Shown here piece by piece: positions 49,234 through 57,156 of a stretch of 64,000 nucleotides of DNA (its first letter is position 1; each line of letters begins with the position of its first letter). The translations under genes and the position numbers were made by a program. The notes under the pieces are model-generated. The model saw only the letters and a list, made by a program, of their open reading frames with translations, was not told where the DNA came from and did no database searches. Origin of the DNA: Chryseobacterium sp. H1D6B (GTDB taxonomy: Bacteria; Bacteroidota; Bacteroidia; Flavobacteriales; Weeksellaceae); the NCBI RefSeq assembly GCF_029892445.1, contig NZ_JARXVJ010000001.1:3224001-3288000 (forward strand), written 5' to 3'.

Positions 49234-50880
49234 ATGTCAAAAATTTGGGTTAAGAAACCAATGAGCGCCTATGAAGCTGATATCAAAAAAAGCCAGCTGA
49301 AACGTGTTCTAGGGAAATGGAGTCTTACTGCTATTGGAATCGGGGCAATTATTGGTGGAGGAATCTTTGTACTTACAGGAACGGGAGCTTACTATAATGC
49401 AGGACCTGCATTAGCGCTTTCTTTTGTAATTGCAGGAATTGCCTGCGTATTTGCTGCTTTGTGTTATGCTGAATTTGCTTCCATACTTCCTGTAGAAGGT
49501 TCAGCTTATGCTTACGCTTATGGAACAGTAGGGGAAATTTTCGCCTGGGTAATCGGGTGGGGATTGATTTTAGAATATGCAATGGGATCCATGACGGTCG
49601 CCGTATCGTGGTCCGGCTATTTTGGAAAACTCCTCAAAATGTTTGGTATTCATCTCCCAATGTGGCTGACTACAGATCCGGGAACAGCCGGTAAGGCTTT
49701 TGGTGAGGCAACTAAACAAATTGCAGACGGTAATTTATCTCCGGATAAGCTTAAGGCATTTCAAGACACTATTGACATGTATAATAATGCTCCGGAAATT
49801 TTTAACATTAAATTGTTCTTGAATTTTCCAGCTTTACTTATTGTATTATTTGTAATATCAATCCTAGTAAGAGGAACAAAAGGAGCGGCGAAAGCAAATA
49901 ATTTTATTGTAATTCTTAAAGTTTCAGCAATTATCTTTGTAATTGTTGCAGGAGCTTTTATTATCGTTAATTCTGGTCATGGTCTTCAGAACTGGACGCC
50001 GTTTATTCCTGATGCTACAGTAATTACTGAAAATGGCGTTTCGCATTCCGCTTACGGTATAGGAGGAGTGGTAGCCGGAGCATCTGCTATTTTCTTTGCT
50101 TACGTAGGATTCGATGCGGTTTCTACACAGGCCGGAGAGGCTATTAATCCTAAAAAAGACGTGCCTTTTGCTATTATTACATCATTAGTAATCTGTACAC
50201 TTTTATATATATTAGTTTCCTTAGTATTAACAGGGATGATGCATTACACGGATTTTAATCCGCTTGGAAAATATCCTGATGCTATTAAAGCTCCAGTAGC
50301 TTATGCATTTGATATTGCAGGATATGCTTGGGCTGGTTATATTATTACAATTGCAGCTACCATAGGTTTAATTTCTGTATTAATGGTAATGATTATGGGA
50401 CAGTCTAGAATTTTCTTAGGAATGTCTAAAGACGGATTGATCCCTGCTACATTCTCAAAAGTAAATCCTAAAACAGGAGTTCCTACAAAAAATCTGATCA
50501 TTTTAGGAGCTGTTATTTCTATTATTGCATCTCTTACTCCAATTAATGAATTGGCACACATGACAAGTTTTGGAACATTGTTCGCGTTCACGATGGTTTG
50601 TGTTGCTGTTTGGGTATTAAGAGTAAAAGAGCCTGCTTTACAGAGAAACTTTAAAGTTCCTGCTTTACCGTTAATTGCATGCTTGGGTATTGCAATCAAT
50701 GTTTATCTGATCTTTAACTTAAGTAAAGAAGCACAGATGTATTCTTTTGCTTGGCTAATTATTGGTGTTATTATCTACTTCCTTTACAGCAAAAGAAACT
50801 CTAAACTTCAAAATGGAGAATATGGAGAAACTTTTAAAGCTGAACAGGAGCCTTTAGAAAAGCCTAATTTAGATTTGTAA
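49234..50880 (+). CDS. APC-family amino acid permease
   Basis: Inner membrane transporter of 548 residues and about 12-14 helices. The opening LKRVLGKWSLTAIGIGAIIGGGIFVLTGTGAYYNAGPALALSFVIAGIACVFAALCYAEFASILPVEGSAYAYAYGTVGEIFAWVIGWGLILEYAMG is the cationic-amino-acid-transporter-like APC pattern (GIGAIIGGGIFV and YAEFAS). FAYVGFDAVSTQAGEAINPKKDVP is the usual substrate-side helix 6 to loop. An unusual polar insertion of about 45 residues (TTDPGTAGKAFGEATKQIADGNLS) lies after helix 3. The amino acid transported cannot be read. Confidence 0.92.
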   Translation: MSKIWVKKPMSAYEADIKKSQLKRVLGKWSLTAIGIGAIIGGGIFVLTGTGAYYNAGPALALSFVIAGIACVFAALCYAEFASILPVEGSAYAYAYGTVGEIFAWVIGWGLILEYAMGSMTVAVSWSGYFGKLLKMFGIHLPMWLTTDPGTAGKAFGEATKQIADGNLSPDKLKAFQDTIDMYNNAPEIFNIKLFLNFPALLIVLFVISILVRGTKGAAKANNFIVILKVSAIIFVIVAGAFIIVNSGHGLQNWTPFIPDATVITENGVSHSAYGIGGVVAGASAIFFAYVGFDAVSTQAGEAINPKKDVPFAIITSLVICTLLYILVSLVLTGMMHYTDFNPLGKYPDAIKAPVAYAFDIAGYAWAGYIITIAATIGLISVLMVMIMGQSRIFLGMSKDGLIPATFSKVNPKTGVPTKNLIILGAVISIIASLTPINELAHMTSFGTLFAFTMVCVAVWVLRVKEPALQRNFKVPALPLIACLGIAINVYLIFNLSKEAQMYSFAWLIIGVIIYFLYSKRNSKLQNGEYGETFKAEQEPLEKPNLDL

Positions 50881-50894
50881 AAAATATAAAATAA

Positions 50895-50927
50895 AAAATC
50901 CACAGAATCCTGTGGATTTTTTATTTT
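50895..50927 (+). terminator. Terminator after the permease gene
   Basis: AAAATCCACAG (50895-50905) pairs perfectly with CTGTGGATTTT (50910-50920), followed by TTATTTTT. The T run doubles as the -7 box of the next gene. Confidence 0.8.
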
Positions 50928-50929
50928 TG
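50922..50929 (+). promoter_or_regulatory. -7 box of the BNR-protein gene, 6 nt before its start
   Basis: TATTTTTG is an exact consensus, followed by TCTACT and ATG at 50936. It overlaps the preceding terminator's T run, and a leaderless mRNA is predicted. Confidence 0.45.
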
Positions 50930-50935
50930 TCTACT

Positions 50936-51946
50936 ATGAAAAACACACTGCTATTTTTATTTTCACTGCTGGGAATTTTCTTGTCTGCACAGCAGGTAAG
51001 TTTCGAAACTATATTTAATGATAAAATAAGTATAAGAGCCGTACAGATCTGGGATAATAAGGTTTGGTACAGCGGAACGGATTCTAAATTTGGTTTTGTA
51101 GATCTTAACGACCCTCAAAATCATAAACAGATTCAGTTGTCAGATCAGAAATTACAGTTTCGGACTTTGGGACAGGATAAAAGTTCTTTTTATACTGTGA
51201 ATATTGAAAGCCCGGCTTACTTTTTTAAGATAGATAAAAAAAATGTGCATTCACAAATTATTTTTACTGATACCGAAAAAAATGCATTTTATGATGCACT
51301 TCACTTTGTCAATAATAATTTGGCATATACCTTCAGCGATCCGAATGAGAATCATGAGCTAAAACTGGCTGTTTATCAAAATGACAAATGGAATTTAGTT
51401 AAAAATGACTTGAAATTAAATGACGGTGAAGCAGCTTTTGCGGCAAGTAATACCAATATTACATCATCTAAAAACTATTTGTGGATGGCGACAGGAGGGA
51501 AATCTTCAAGAATTTTAAGATTAAATTTCGAAACTGAAAAGTTTGAAGTTTTTAATACGCCTTTTATTCAGGGAGAATCTTCTCAGGGAATATATTCAAT
51601 AGATTTCTATGATGACAAATTCGGGATTGCAGTTGGGGGAGATTATACAAAGCAGGCTGATAATATCAATAATATTGCAACTACAAATGACGGCGGAGAA
51701 ACATGGACTGTGCAGGCTTCAGGACAAAACGCAGGATATACAACCTGTGTGAAAATAAGACCGGGTTCAGAAGGAAAAGAAATCATCGTGGTAGGAGACC
51801 AGCATATCAGTTATTCTTCAGATTTTGGCAAAACATGGAAGAAAATTTCTAGTGAAAAAAATCTGTATGTTTGTGAATGGATTGATGCAGGCACAGTAGT
51901 TTTTGCAGGAAAAGACAGGATAGCCCTGATGAAATTAAAATTTTAA
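50936..51946 (+). CDS. Secreted BNR/YCF48-like beta-propeller protein
   Basis: A 336-residue protein with a signal peptide (to about FLSAQ). It contains Asp-box elements: TNDGGETWTVQASG and SSDFGKTWKKIS match S/T-x-D-x-G-x-T-W. These are found in sialidase-like and photosystem-assembly (YCF48) propellers. No catalytic residues of sialidases can be assigned. An in-frame GTG at 50912 lies inside the preceding terminator, so ATG at 50936 is chosen. The following gene encodes a sialate O-acetylesterase-like enzyme, an intriguing but possibly fortuitous neighbour. Confidence 0.82.
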   Translation: MKNTLLFLFSLLGIFLSAQQVSFETIFNDKISIRAVQIWDNKVWYSGTDSKFGFVDLNDPQNHKQIQLSDQKLQFRTLGQDKSSFYTVNIESPAYFFKIDKKNVHSQIIFTDTEKNAFYDALHFVNNNLAYTFSDPNENHELKLAVYQNDKWNLVKNDLKLNDGEAAFAASNTNITSSKNYLWMATGGKSSRILRLNFETEKFEVFNTPFIQGESSQGIYSIDFYDDKFGIAVGGDYTKQADNINNIATTNDGGETWTVQASGQNAGYTTCVKIRPGSEGKEIIVVGDQHISYSSDFGKTWKKISSEKNLYVCEWIDAGTVVFAGKDRIALMKLKF

Positions 51947-51964
51947 ATGTTCGATATAGAACAT
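51947..51964. repeat. Short hairpin after the BNR-protein gene
   Basis: ATGTTC (51947-51952) pairs with GAACAT (51959-51964) around GATATA, directly after the stop codon. There is no T run, so it may stabilise the 3' end or be chance. Confidence 0.3.
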
Positions 51965-52024
51965 ATCTCTGTAAATATTGTTCATTTAATATTTCTTCGG
52001 TTTACTTTTGATTAAAATTTATTC

Positions 52025-52939
52025 ATGACCAATTATTTTAAAGCAGTTCTTTTTATCCTGCTTCCATCTTTGTTCTATACTCAAAAGATCCGTGTTTTTA
52101 TTCTGGCCGGACAGTCGAATATGAATGGTTTTGGATATAATAAAGATCTTCCTAATGATCTGAGAAACTTTAAAAATATTTATATTTTTCAAGGAAATTC
52201 TGTTCCAGATGGTGATACAAATGGGGGGACAGGTAAATGGGACGTTTTAAAACCAGGAAACGGTCATGAATTTAAAACAGACGGAAAAACAAATACCCTT
52301 TCAGACCGTTTTGGATTAGAACTTTCCTTTGCAAAAAGAATGAAAGAGCTTTTTCCGAATGATAAAATTGCCCTTATAAAATATGCAAGAGAAGGAACTT
52401 CTATTGATAGTCTGGCCAAAGCAGATTTTGGATGCTGGGATTCAGATTTTCACGGCAGGAACGGAATCAATCAGTATGATAATTTCTTGAAAACAGTAAA
52501 AAATGCTTTAGCTGAAACTGATATTGACGGAAACGGAGAAAAAGATGAACTTATCCCGTCTGGAATTCTCTGGATGCAGGGAGAAGGCGATGCTGGTTAT
52601 TCCGAAGAAATTGCCGGCAATTATTACGGTCATCTGAAAACTTTAATGAACCAGATGAGAGCCGTTTTGCTGACTGATGACCTTCCCGTGGTAATCGGGA
52701 AAATTTCTGATTCCGGTAAAAATAAAGAAGGAAGAGTATGGCCTAGAGGAGAATTGGTACAATATGCGCAGGAAAAATTTGTGAAAGATGATAAAAATGC
52801 GGCCATTGTCCGGTCTACAAAAAAATACAATTACGGAAATGATCCTTGGCATTATGACAGCGCCGGTTATATTGACCTCGGGAAAAACTTTGCAGATGAA
52901 GTATTTAGACTCATTATAAATTTCGAAAATAAACCCTAA
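52025..52939 (+). CDS. Sialate O-acetylesterase-like carbohydrate esterase (CE6/SASA type)
   Basis: Secreted SGNH-fold esterase, 304 residues, signal peptide to about LFYTQ. The nucleophile block is VFILAGQSNMNGFG, the oxyanion block is ILWMQGEGDAGYSEE, and the Asp-His block is DPWHYDSAGYIDLGKNFADEV. This is the CE6/SASA arrangement, which removes acetyl groups from sialic acid or from xylan. Substrate choice cannot be made from sequence, and no sialic-acid catabolic genes are seen nearby. It stands alone, 78 nt after the BNR gene. Confidence 0.88.
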   Translation: MTNYFKAVLFILLPSLFYTQKIRVFILAGQSNMNGFGYNKDLPNDLRNFKNIYIFQGNSVPDGDTNGGTGKWDVLKPGNGHEFKTDGKTNTLSDRFGLELSFAKRMKELFPNDKIALIKYAREGTSIDSLAKADFGCWDSDFHGRNGINQYDNFLKTVKNALAETDIDGNGEKDELIPSGILWMQGEGDAGYSEEIAGNYYGHLKTLMNQMRAVLLTDDLPVVIGKISDSGKNKEGRVWPRGELVQYAQEKFVKDDKNAAIVRSTKKYNYGNDPWHYDSAGYIDLGKNFADEVFRLIINFENKP

Positions 52940-52973
52940 TATAATTCATGATCTAAAATTCATAAGTTATAGT

Positions 52974-52981
52974 TAATTTTG
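52974..52981 (+). promoter_or_regulatory. -7 box of hemN, 4 nt before its start
   Basis: TAATTTTG fits TAnnTTTG exactly and is followed by CAGT and ATG at 52986. This predicts a leaderless mRNA. Confidence 0.5.
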
Positions 52982-52985
52982 CAGT

Positions 52986-54344
52986 ATGAACTCTTTAATT
53001 GATAAATATAATATTCCCGGACCCCGTTACACGTCTTATCCTACCGTTCCTTATTGGGATGAAAGTACTTTCTCGCCGGAAAGGTGGAAGGAAAGTGTGG
53101 TAAGGTCTTTCCATGAGAGTAATTCTGAGGAAGGGATTTCTATTTATATCCACCTGCCTTTTTGTGAGGCTTTATGTACGTTTTGTGCCTGCCATAAGCG
53201 TATTACAAAACAGCACAGTGTAGAAACACCTTATTTGGAAAGTGTTTTGAAAGAATGGCAGCTGTATCTTGAGCTTTTTGATGAGAAACCGAAGTTGAAA
53301 GAACTTCATTTAGGAGGCGGTACACCTACTTTTTTCTCACCGAAAAATTTAAAGACATTGTTAGAAGGGATTTTTGCAACAGTTGAGATCGCAGAACATC
53401 CTGAGTTTTCTTTTGAAGGCCACCCCAATAATACAACCAGAGATCATCTTCAGACTTTATATGATTTAGGATTCAGAAGAGTAAGTTTCGGAGTTCAGGA
53501 TTATGATCCTAAAGTTCAGAAAGCGATCAACAGAATCCAGCCTTTCGAAAAAGTAAAAGAAGTCACTGAATTAGCAAGAGAAATCGGTTATGGCGGAATA
53601 AGCCATGATCTTGTTTTCGGACTGCCGCACCAGGGCTGGGAAGCTATGGAACATACAATCCGTAAGACAATGGAATTAAAACCGGACAGGCTTGCTTTTT
53701 ATTCTTATGCACACGTTCCGTGGGTAAAAGGAGTAGGACAGAGAGGTTTTGATGAAAATGACCTTCCGAGCGGAGAAGAAAAAAGACGTTTGTACGAGGA
53801 CGGAAAAAAATTATTAGAAGAATTAGGATATATTGAAGTAGGGATGGATCATTTTTCTTTGGAACATGATGATCTGTACCAGTCTTTAATTCAGAAAAAA
53901 CTACACAGAAACTTCATGGGATATACTTCAAGCAATACCCAGCTGATGATAGGACTTGGAATGTCTGCTATTTCAGATTCATGGTATGCTTTCGGCCAGA
54001 ATGTAAAAACGGTAGAAGAATATCAGAAGATCCTTGAAGAGGGGGGAATTCCTGTTGTGAAAGGACATATTTTAAATGAAGAAGATCTTGTGGTAAGAAG
54101 ACATATTTTAAATTTAATGTGCCAGCTTGAAACCACTTGGGATGTTCAGAATTCATTTCCTGAATTAGAAAATGCATTAGAAATGCTGAAAGAAATGGAA
54201 AGAGATGAATTGGTAGAAATTAATGACCATCAAATCAAGATTACGGAAAAAGGAAGAGCTTTCACGAGAAACGTAGCCATGGTTTTTGATCTTAGAATGA
54301 TGAGAAACAAACCGGAGACAAGAATTTTCTCAATGACGATATAA
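52986..54344 (+). CDS. hemN: Oxygen-independent coproporphyrinogen III oxidase
   Basis: Radical SAM enzyme of heme synthesis that decarboxylates coproporphyrinogen III without oxygen. The 452 residues include the cluster motif LPFCEALCTFCACHKR: C60-x3-C64-x2-C67 plus C69, the extra cysteine seen in true HemN. GGGTPTFFS (SAM glycine motif), RVSFGVQDYDPKVQKAINRIQPF and HVPWVKGVGQRGF also fit HemN rather than the HemW chaperone. It is followed by a membrane protein gene 7 nt downstream, probably in the same transcript. Confidence 0.95.
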   Translation: MNSLIDKYNIPGPRYTSYPTVPYWDESTFSPERWKESVVRSFHESNSEEGISIYIHLPFCEALCTFCACHKRITKQHSVETPYLESVLKEWQLYLELFDEKPKLKELHLGGGTPTFFSPKNLKTLLEGIFATVEIAEHPEFSFEGHPNNTTRDHLQTLYDLGFRRVSFGVQDYDPKVQKAINRIQPFEKVKEVTELAREIGYGGISHDLVFGLPHQGWEAMEHTIRKTMELKPDRLAFYSYAHVPWVKGVGQRGFDENDLPSGEEKRRLYEDGKKLLEELGYIEVGMDHFSLEHDDLYQSLIQKKLHRNFMGYTSSNTQLMIGLGMSAISDSWYAFGQNVKTVEEYQKILEEGGIPVVKGHILNEEDLVVRRHILNLMCQLETTWDVQNSFPELENALEMLKEMERDELVEINDHQIKITEKGRAFTRNVAMVFDLRMMRNKPETRIFSMTI

Positions 54345-54351
54345 GCAGTCG

Positions 54352-55563
54352 ATGAAACGCAAGATATTTCTTATTTTCTTGTATTTGTACGCACTTGTTT
54401 TTAGTGTTTCAAAAGCTGTAAGGTTTCCCAATAGCTGGTCTGAAGCACACTGGATGCTGGATTACAGATTTGGTTTTATTAAAAGAGGTCTTGCCGGAGA
54501 GGTTTTCGGCCTTTTTTTTAATAAAAATGAATGGAATATACTTTTAGTGTCATCAGTTATATTGGCAGTACTGTATATTTCACTGCTGATTATTGCATTC
54601 AGAGAAACTTTTAAAAGAAGGGAGAATGTCACTTGGAAAGTTATCTTTTATCTGACCTTTTTTCTGTCCCAGTATATTGTGTTTTCAGCCCATCTTATCG
54701 GATATTTAGATCACATTATTTTTTTACTTGCTATTCTGGCTGTTCAGCTGATTAAATATAAAAAGATCCTGCTGGCTTCGATAATAGTATCTATCAGTAT
54801 TTTGGTTCATGAAATATCATTTTTCCTGATGCTTCCCATATGTTTTTTTGCGCTCATCGTCAATGAAATTCCTAATGGCCGGTTTTCGCTGAAAAGCATT
54901 TTCTCCTCAGGATTATTAACAAAAACAGGGCTGTTACTTGCCTTACCGGTTATTGTGACACTTGGAATATCAGTACATCAGGAGCTATATGGAGGAAATA
55001 ATCATTTTATAATATTTAATTATTTAAAGCAGTTTAAATTTATCGGAGAAAAAGCCGCTGATTCTGTGGCTGGAGCTTATACAGGGAAATTTAGTGTCTA
55101 TCTTGCTGATGAAGGGCGATATTTCTTTTCAAGAGTATTCTTTTCTAAAGCTTCCGTCATGTATGGAATTCCTATTCTTTTTCTGCTGTATGTGGTTTAT
55201 AAAGTCTTTCAGAAAATTGATGTATACTTATTTCTTCTGCTTGCTGCCACCACATTATTCCCATTATTACTTCATGCTATAGCCTGGGATACGTATAGAA
55301 TATGGTCTTTTCCTTATATGATCCTGTTTTTAGGATTTTGGATTCTAAGTTCTAAATTTAAAAATGAGATTTATTCTCCCCAAAAAATATCCGTTTTTGA
55401 GATTGTAATTTTTATTGTTTCGGTTTTACTGGTGTCATTGGTACCGAATATTTTAATGGATAATGAAACAGAACGGTTTTCTCTGCTTCAAAGAGTGTTG
55501 ATAATGTTGCCGGTATTCTTTATGGCAGGATATTATTTAAAAGCCTCAAAAAAAGTATTTTGA
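54352..55563 (+). CDS. Polytopic membrane protein, possibly GT-C-like
   Basis: A 403-residue protein with roughly 9-11 membrane helices. The N-terminal loop SWSEAHWMLDYRFGFIKRGLAGEVFGLF and the later SAHLIGYLDHIIFLL and LVHEISFFLMLPIC place acidic and histidine residues near membrane borders, somewhat like GT-C glycosyltransferases that use polyprenyl-linked donors. This is a weak resemblance and the family is not recognised. The terminator at 55539-55570 overlaps the final codons and the stop. It is co-directional with hemN (7 nt gap), which is probably incidental to function. Confidence 0.6.
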   Translation: MKRKIFLIFLYLYALVFSVSKAVRFPNSWSEAHWMLDYRFGFIKRGLAGEVFGLFFNKNEWNILLVSSVILAVLYISLLIIAFRETFKRRENVTWKVIFYLTFFLSQYIVFSAHLIGYLDHIIFLLAILAVQLIKYKKILLASIIVSISILVHEISFFLMLPICFFALIVNEIPNGRFSLKSIFSSGLLTKTGLLLALPVIVTLGISVHQELYGGNNHFIIFNYLKQFKFIGEKAADSVAGAYTGKFSVYLADEGRYFFSRVFFSKASVMYGIPILFLLYVVYKVFQKIDVYLFLLLAATTLFPLLLHAIAWDTYRIWSFPYMILFLGFWILSSKFKNEIYSPQKISVFEIVIFIVSVLLVSLVPNILMDNETERFSLLQRVLIMLPVFFMAGYYLKASKKVF

Positions 55564-55570
55564 GGCTTTT
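55539..55570. terminator. Bidirectional terminator overlapping a stop codon
   Basis: AAAAGCCTCAAAA (55539-55551) pairs perfectly with TTTTGAGGCTTTT (55558-55570). The TGA stop of the upstream gene is inside the right arm. It serves convergent genes. Confidence 0.85.
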
Positions 55571-55574
55571 TATT

Positions 55575-56939
55575 TTATTTAATAATTAATTTTTGGGTAT
55601 ATGTTTTCTGGTTTTCATCTAGAATGTTCATAAAATAAACTCCCGGACTTACATTTGAAACATCAATACTGTTATCGTTATTCAGTTTAGGTATTTCCAT
55701 AATTTTTCTTCCTTCAAAACTTATGATTTCTATGGAGGTGTTTTTGCCTTTTACCCCTTCTATAAATACTTTTTTAGAGGCTGGGTTGGGATGGATTTTT
55801 ATTTGAACTGAATTATTTTCCTGAGTGGATAAAACAGCATTTGTTTTAATTTTATAGATCTTTCCATTATTTACGGCTGCAATATAGAGTTCTTTCTGGC
55901 TGTCCTGTCCGAATGTTGAAAAATTATTTCCGGTATACGCTGGAGTCCAGACAACGGAATTGTCAGCATTTAATATTCCGACTTGTGTTGAACAATAATC
56001 TGCGAAAAAATACTTTCCTTGAAGGGCAGGATAAGCGCTTCCCCTGTACACATATCCGCCGGTGATGGAACATCTTCCTCCGGAATGGTCATAAACACTG
56101 ATCGGGAAGGTCATTGTAGATGAATTGGCGCATCCTGTTGTATTGTAGGTGCTGTTTCCTTCATAGCATCGCCATCCGTAATTGAGGCCCGCCTGGGTAA
56201 TCGGCATTTTATTGATTTCTTCGATCTGTCCTTGTCCTACATCTGCAATCATCACATTTCCCGTGGTGAGGTCAAATGAAAATTTCCATGCATTTCTAAG
56301 GCCGAAAGCCCATATCTCATCCGCACCGGCAGTTCCTGCAAAAGGATTGTCAGCTGGAATATTGTAGGCTCCTGCTGCATTTACGTCTATCCGAAGCATT
56401 TTTCCTAAAAGGGCCTCTTTGTTTTGTGCATTGTTATTGGGATCTCCGCCGCTGCCGCCGTCCCCGGTTACAACCCATAAATTGCCGTCCGGTGCAAAAT
56501 GAATACTGCCTCCATTATGATTGTCAAATGGTTTTGGAATGTTTAGCAGAATCTTTTCAGAATTTGGATCTGCGGTATTCGGATCAGAAGTACTTACCGA
56601 ATATCTAGCGAGTGTAATATTGCCGGCCGGATTGTTATAATACACAAAAAAATAGCCGTTAGAAGCGTACTGCGGGTGAAATGCAAGCCCTAAAAGACCT
56701 CTTTCTCCGCCAAAAAGGATTTTAGAACTGATATTTAGAAAATTTGCGGCATTTATTGCCCCATTGGGCTGTATAATTTTAATAATACCGTTTTGCTGCA
56801 CGACGAAAAGGCGGCTGTCATTAGCATTGGTGATTTCAACGGGATTGGTAAGCCCGCTTGCAAATTCTTCCAAAATAATACTTTGAGAATTAAGGATTAA
56901 GGAAGAAAAAATACCTGCTGTAAAAAGTAGTTTTTTCAT
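55575..56939 (-). CDS. PQQ-type soluble aldose sugar dehydrogenase with T9SS sorting domain
   Basis: Secreted six-bladed beta-propeller quinoprotein of the GDH-B/Asd type, 454 residues. The signal peptide ends near SLILNSQ. ASGLTNPVEIT, ERGLLGLAFHPQYASNGYFFVYY, GDGGSGGDPNNNAQNKEALLGKMLRIDV and EIWAFGLRNAWKFSFD are family landmarks, including the catalytic-type HNGGSIHFAPDGNLWVVTGDGG. The last 75 residues (IKIHPNPASKKVFIEG...PGVYFMNI...TYTQKLIIK) are a type A T9SS sorting domain. A longer frame begins at 57119, but only the ATG at 56939 gives a signal peptide. The substrate sugar is unknown. Confidence 0.9.
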   Translation of the reverse strand: MKKLLFTAGIFSSLILNSQSIILEEFASGLTNPVEITNANDSRLFVVQQNGIIKIIQPNGAINAANFLNISSKILFGGERGLLGLAFHPQYASNGYFFVYYNNPAGNITLARYSVSTSDPNTADPNSEKILLNIPKPFDNHNGGSIHFAPDGNLWVVTGDGGSGGDPNNNAQNKEALLGKMLRIDVNAAGAYNIPADNPFAGTAGADEIWAFGLRNAWKFSFDLTTGNVMIADVGQGQIEEINKMPITQAGLNYGWRCYEGNSTYNTTGCANSSTMTFPISVYDHSGGRCSITGGYVYRGSAYPALQGKYFFADYCSTQVGILNADNSVVWTPAYTGNNFSTFGQDSQKELYIAAVNNGKIYKIKTNAVLSTQENNSVQIKIHPNPASKKVFIEGVKGKNTSIEIISFEGRKIMEIPKLNNDNSIDVSNVSPGVYFMNILDENQKTYTQKLIIK

Positions 56940-57119
56940 AATATTTTGATATTTAGTGTCTTGTGAAGTTAGTGAAAAATTTAAAGAATTCAAAATTTGA
57001 AAAATCGATTGAAATAGTACGTAAAAATTGATAAATCTTAAATGAAAGTGAAAATACCGATATATCTGAAAATAAACGATTTCTGTTCTTAAAAATTCAT
57101 AAAATATCAAGAAAATCAT

Positions 57120-57127
57120 TATATTTG
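57120..57127 (+). promoter_or_regulatory. -7 box of secDF
   Basis: TATATTTG, an exact TAnnTTTG match, lies 29 nt before the secDF start. No clear -33 element is visible. Confidence 0.45.
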
Positions 57128-57156
57128 CCGACTTAATTTAACGTAGTTATAACAAA

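Noticed and set aside
55575..57119. Longer start for the PQQ-type dehydrogenase at 57119
   Set aside because: The extra 60 residues are Phe/Tyr-rich translation of AT-rich upstream DNA; the ATG at 56939 is directly followed by a normal signal peptide.
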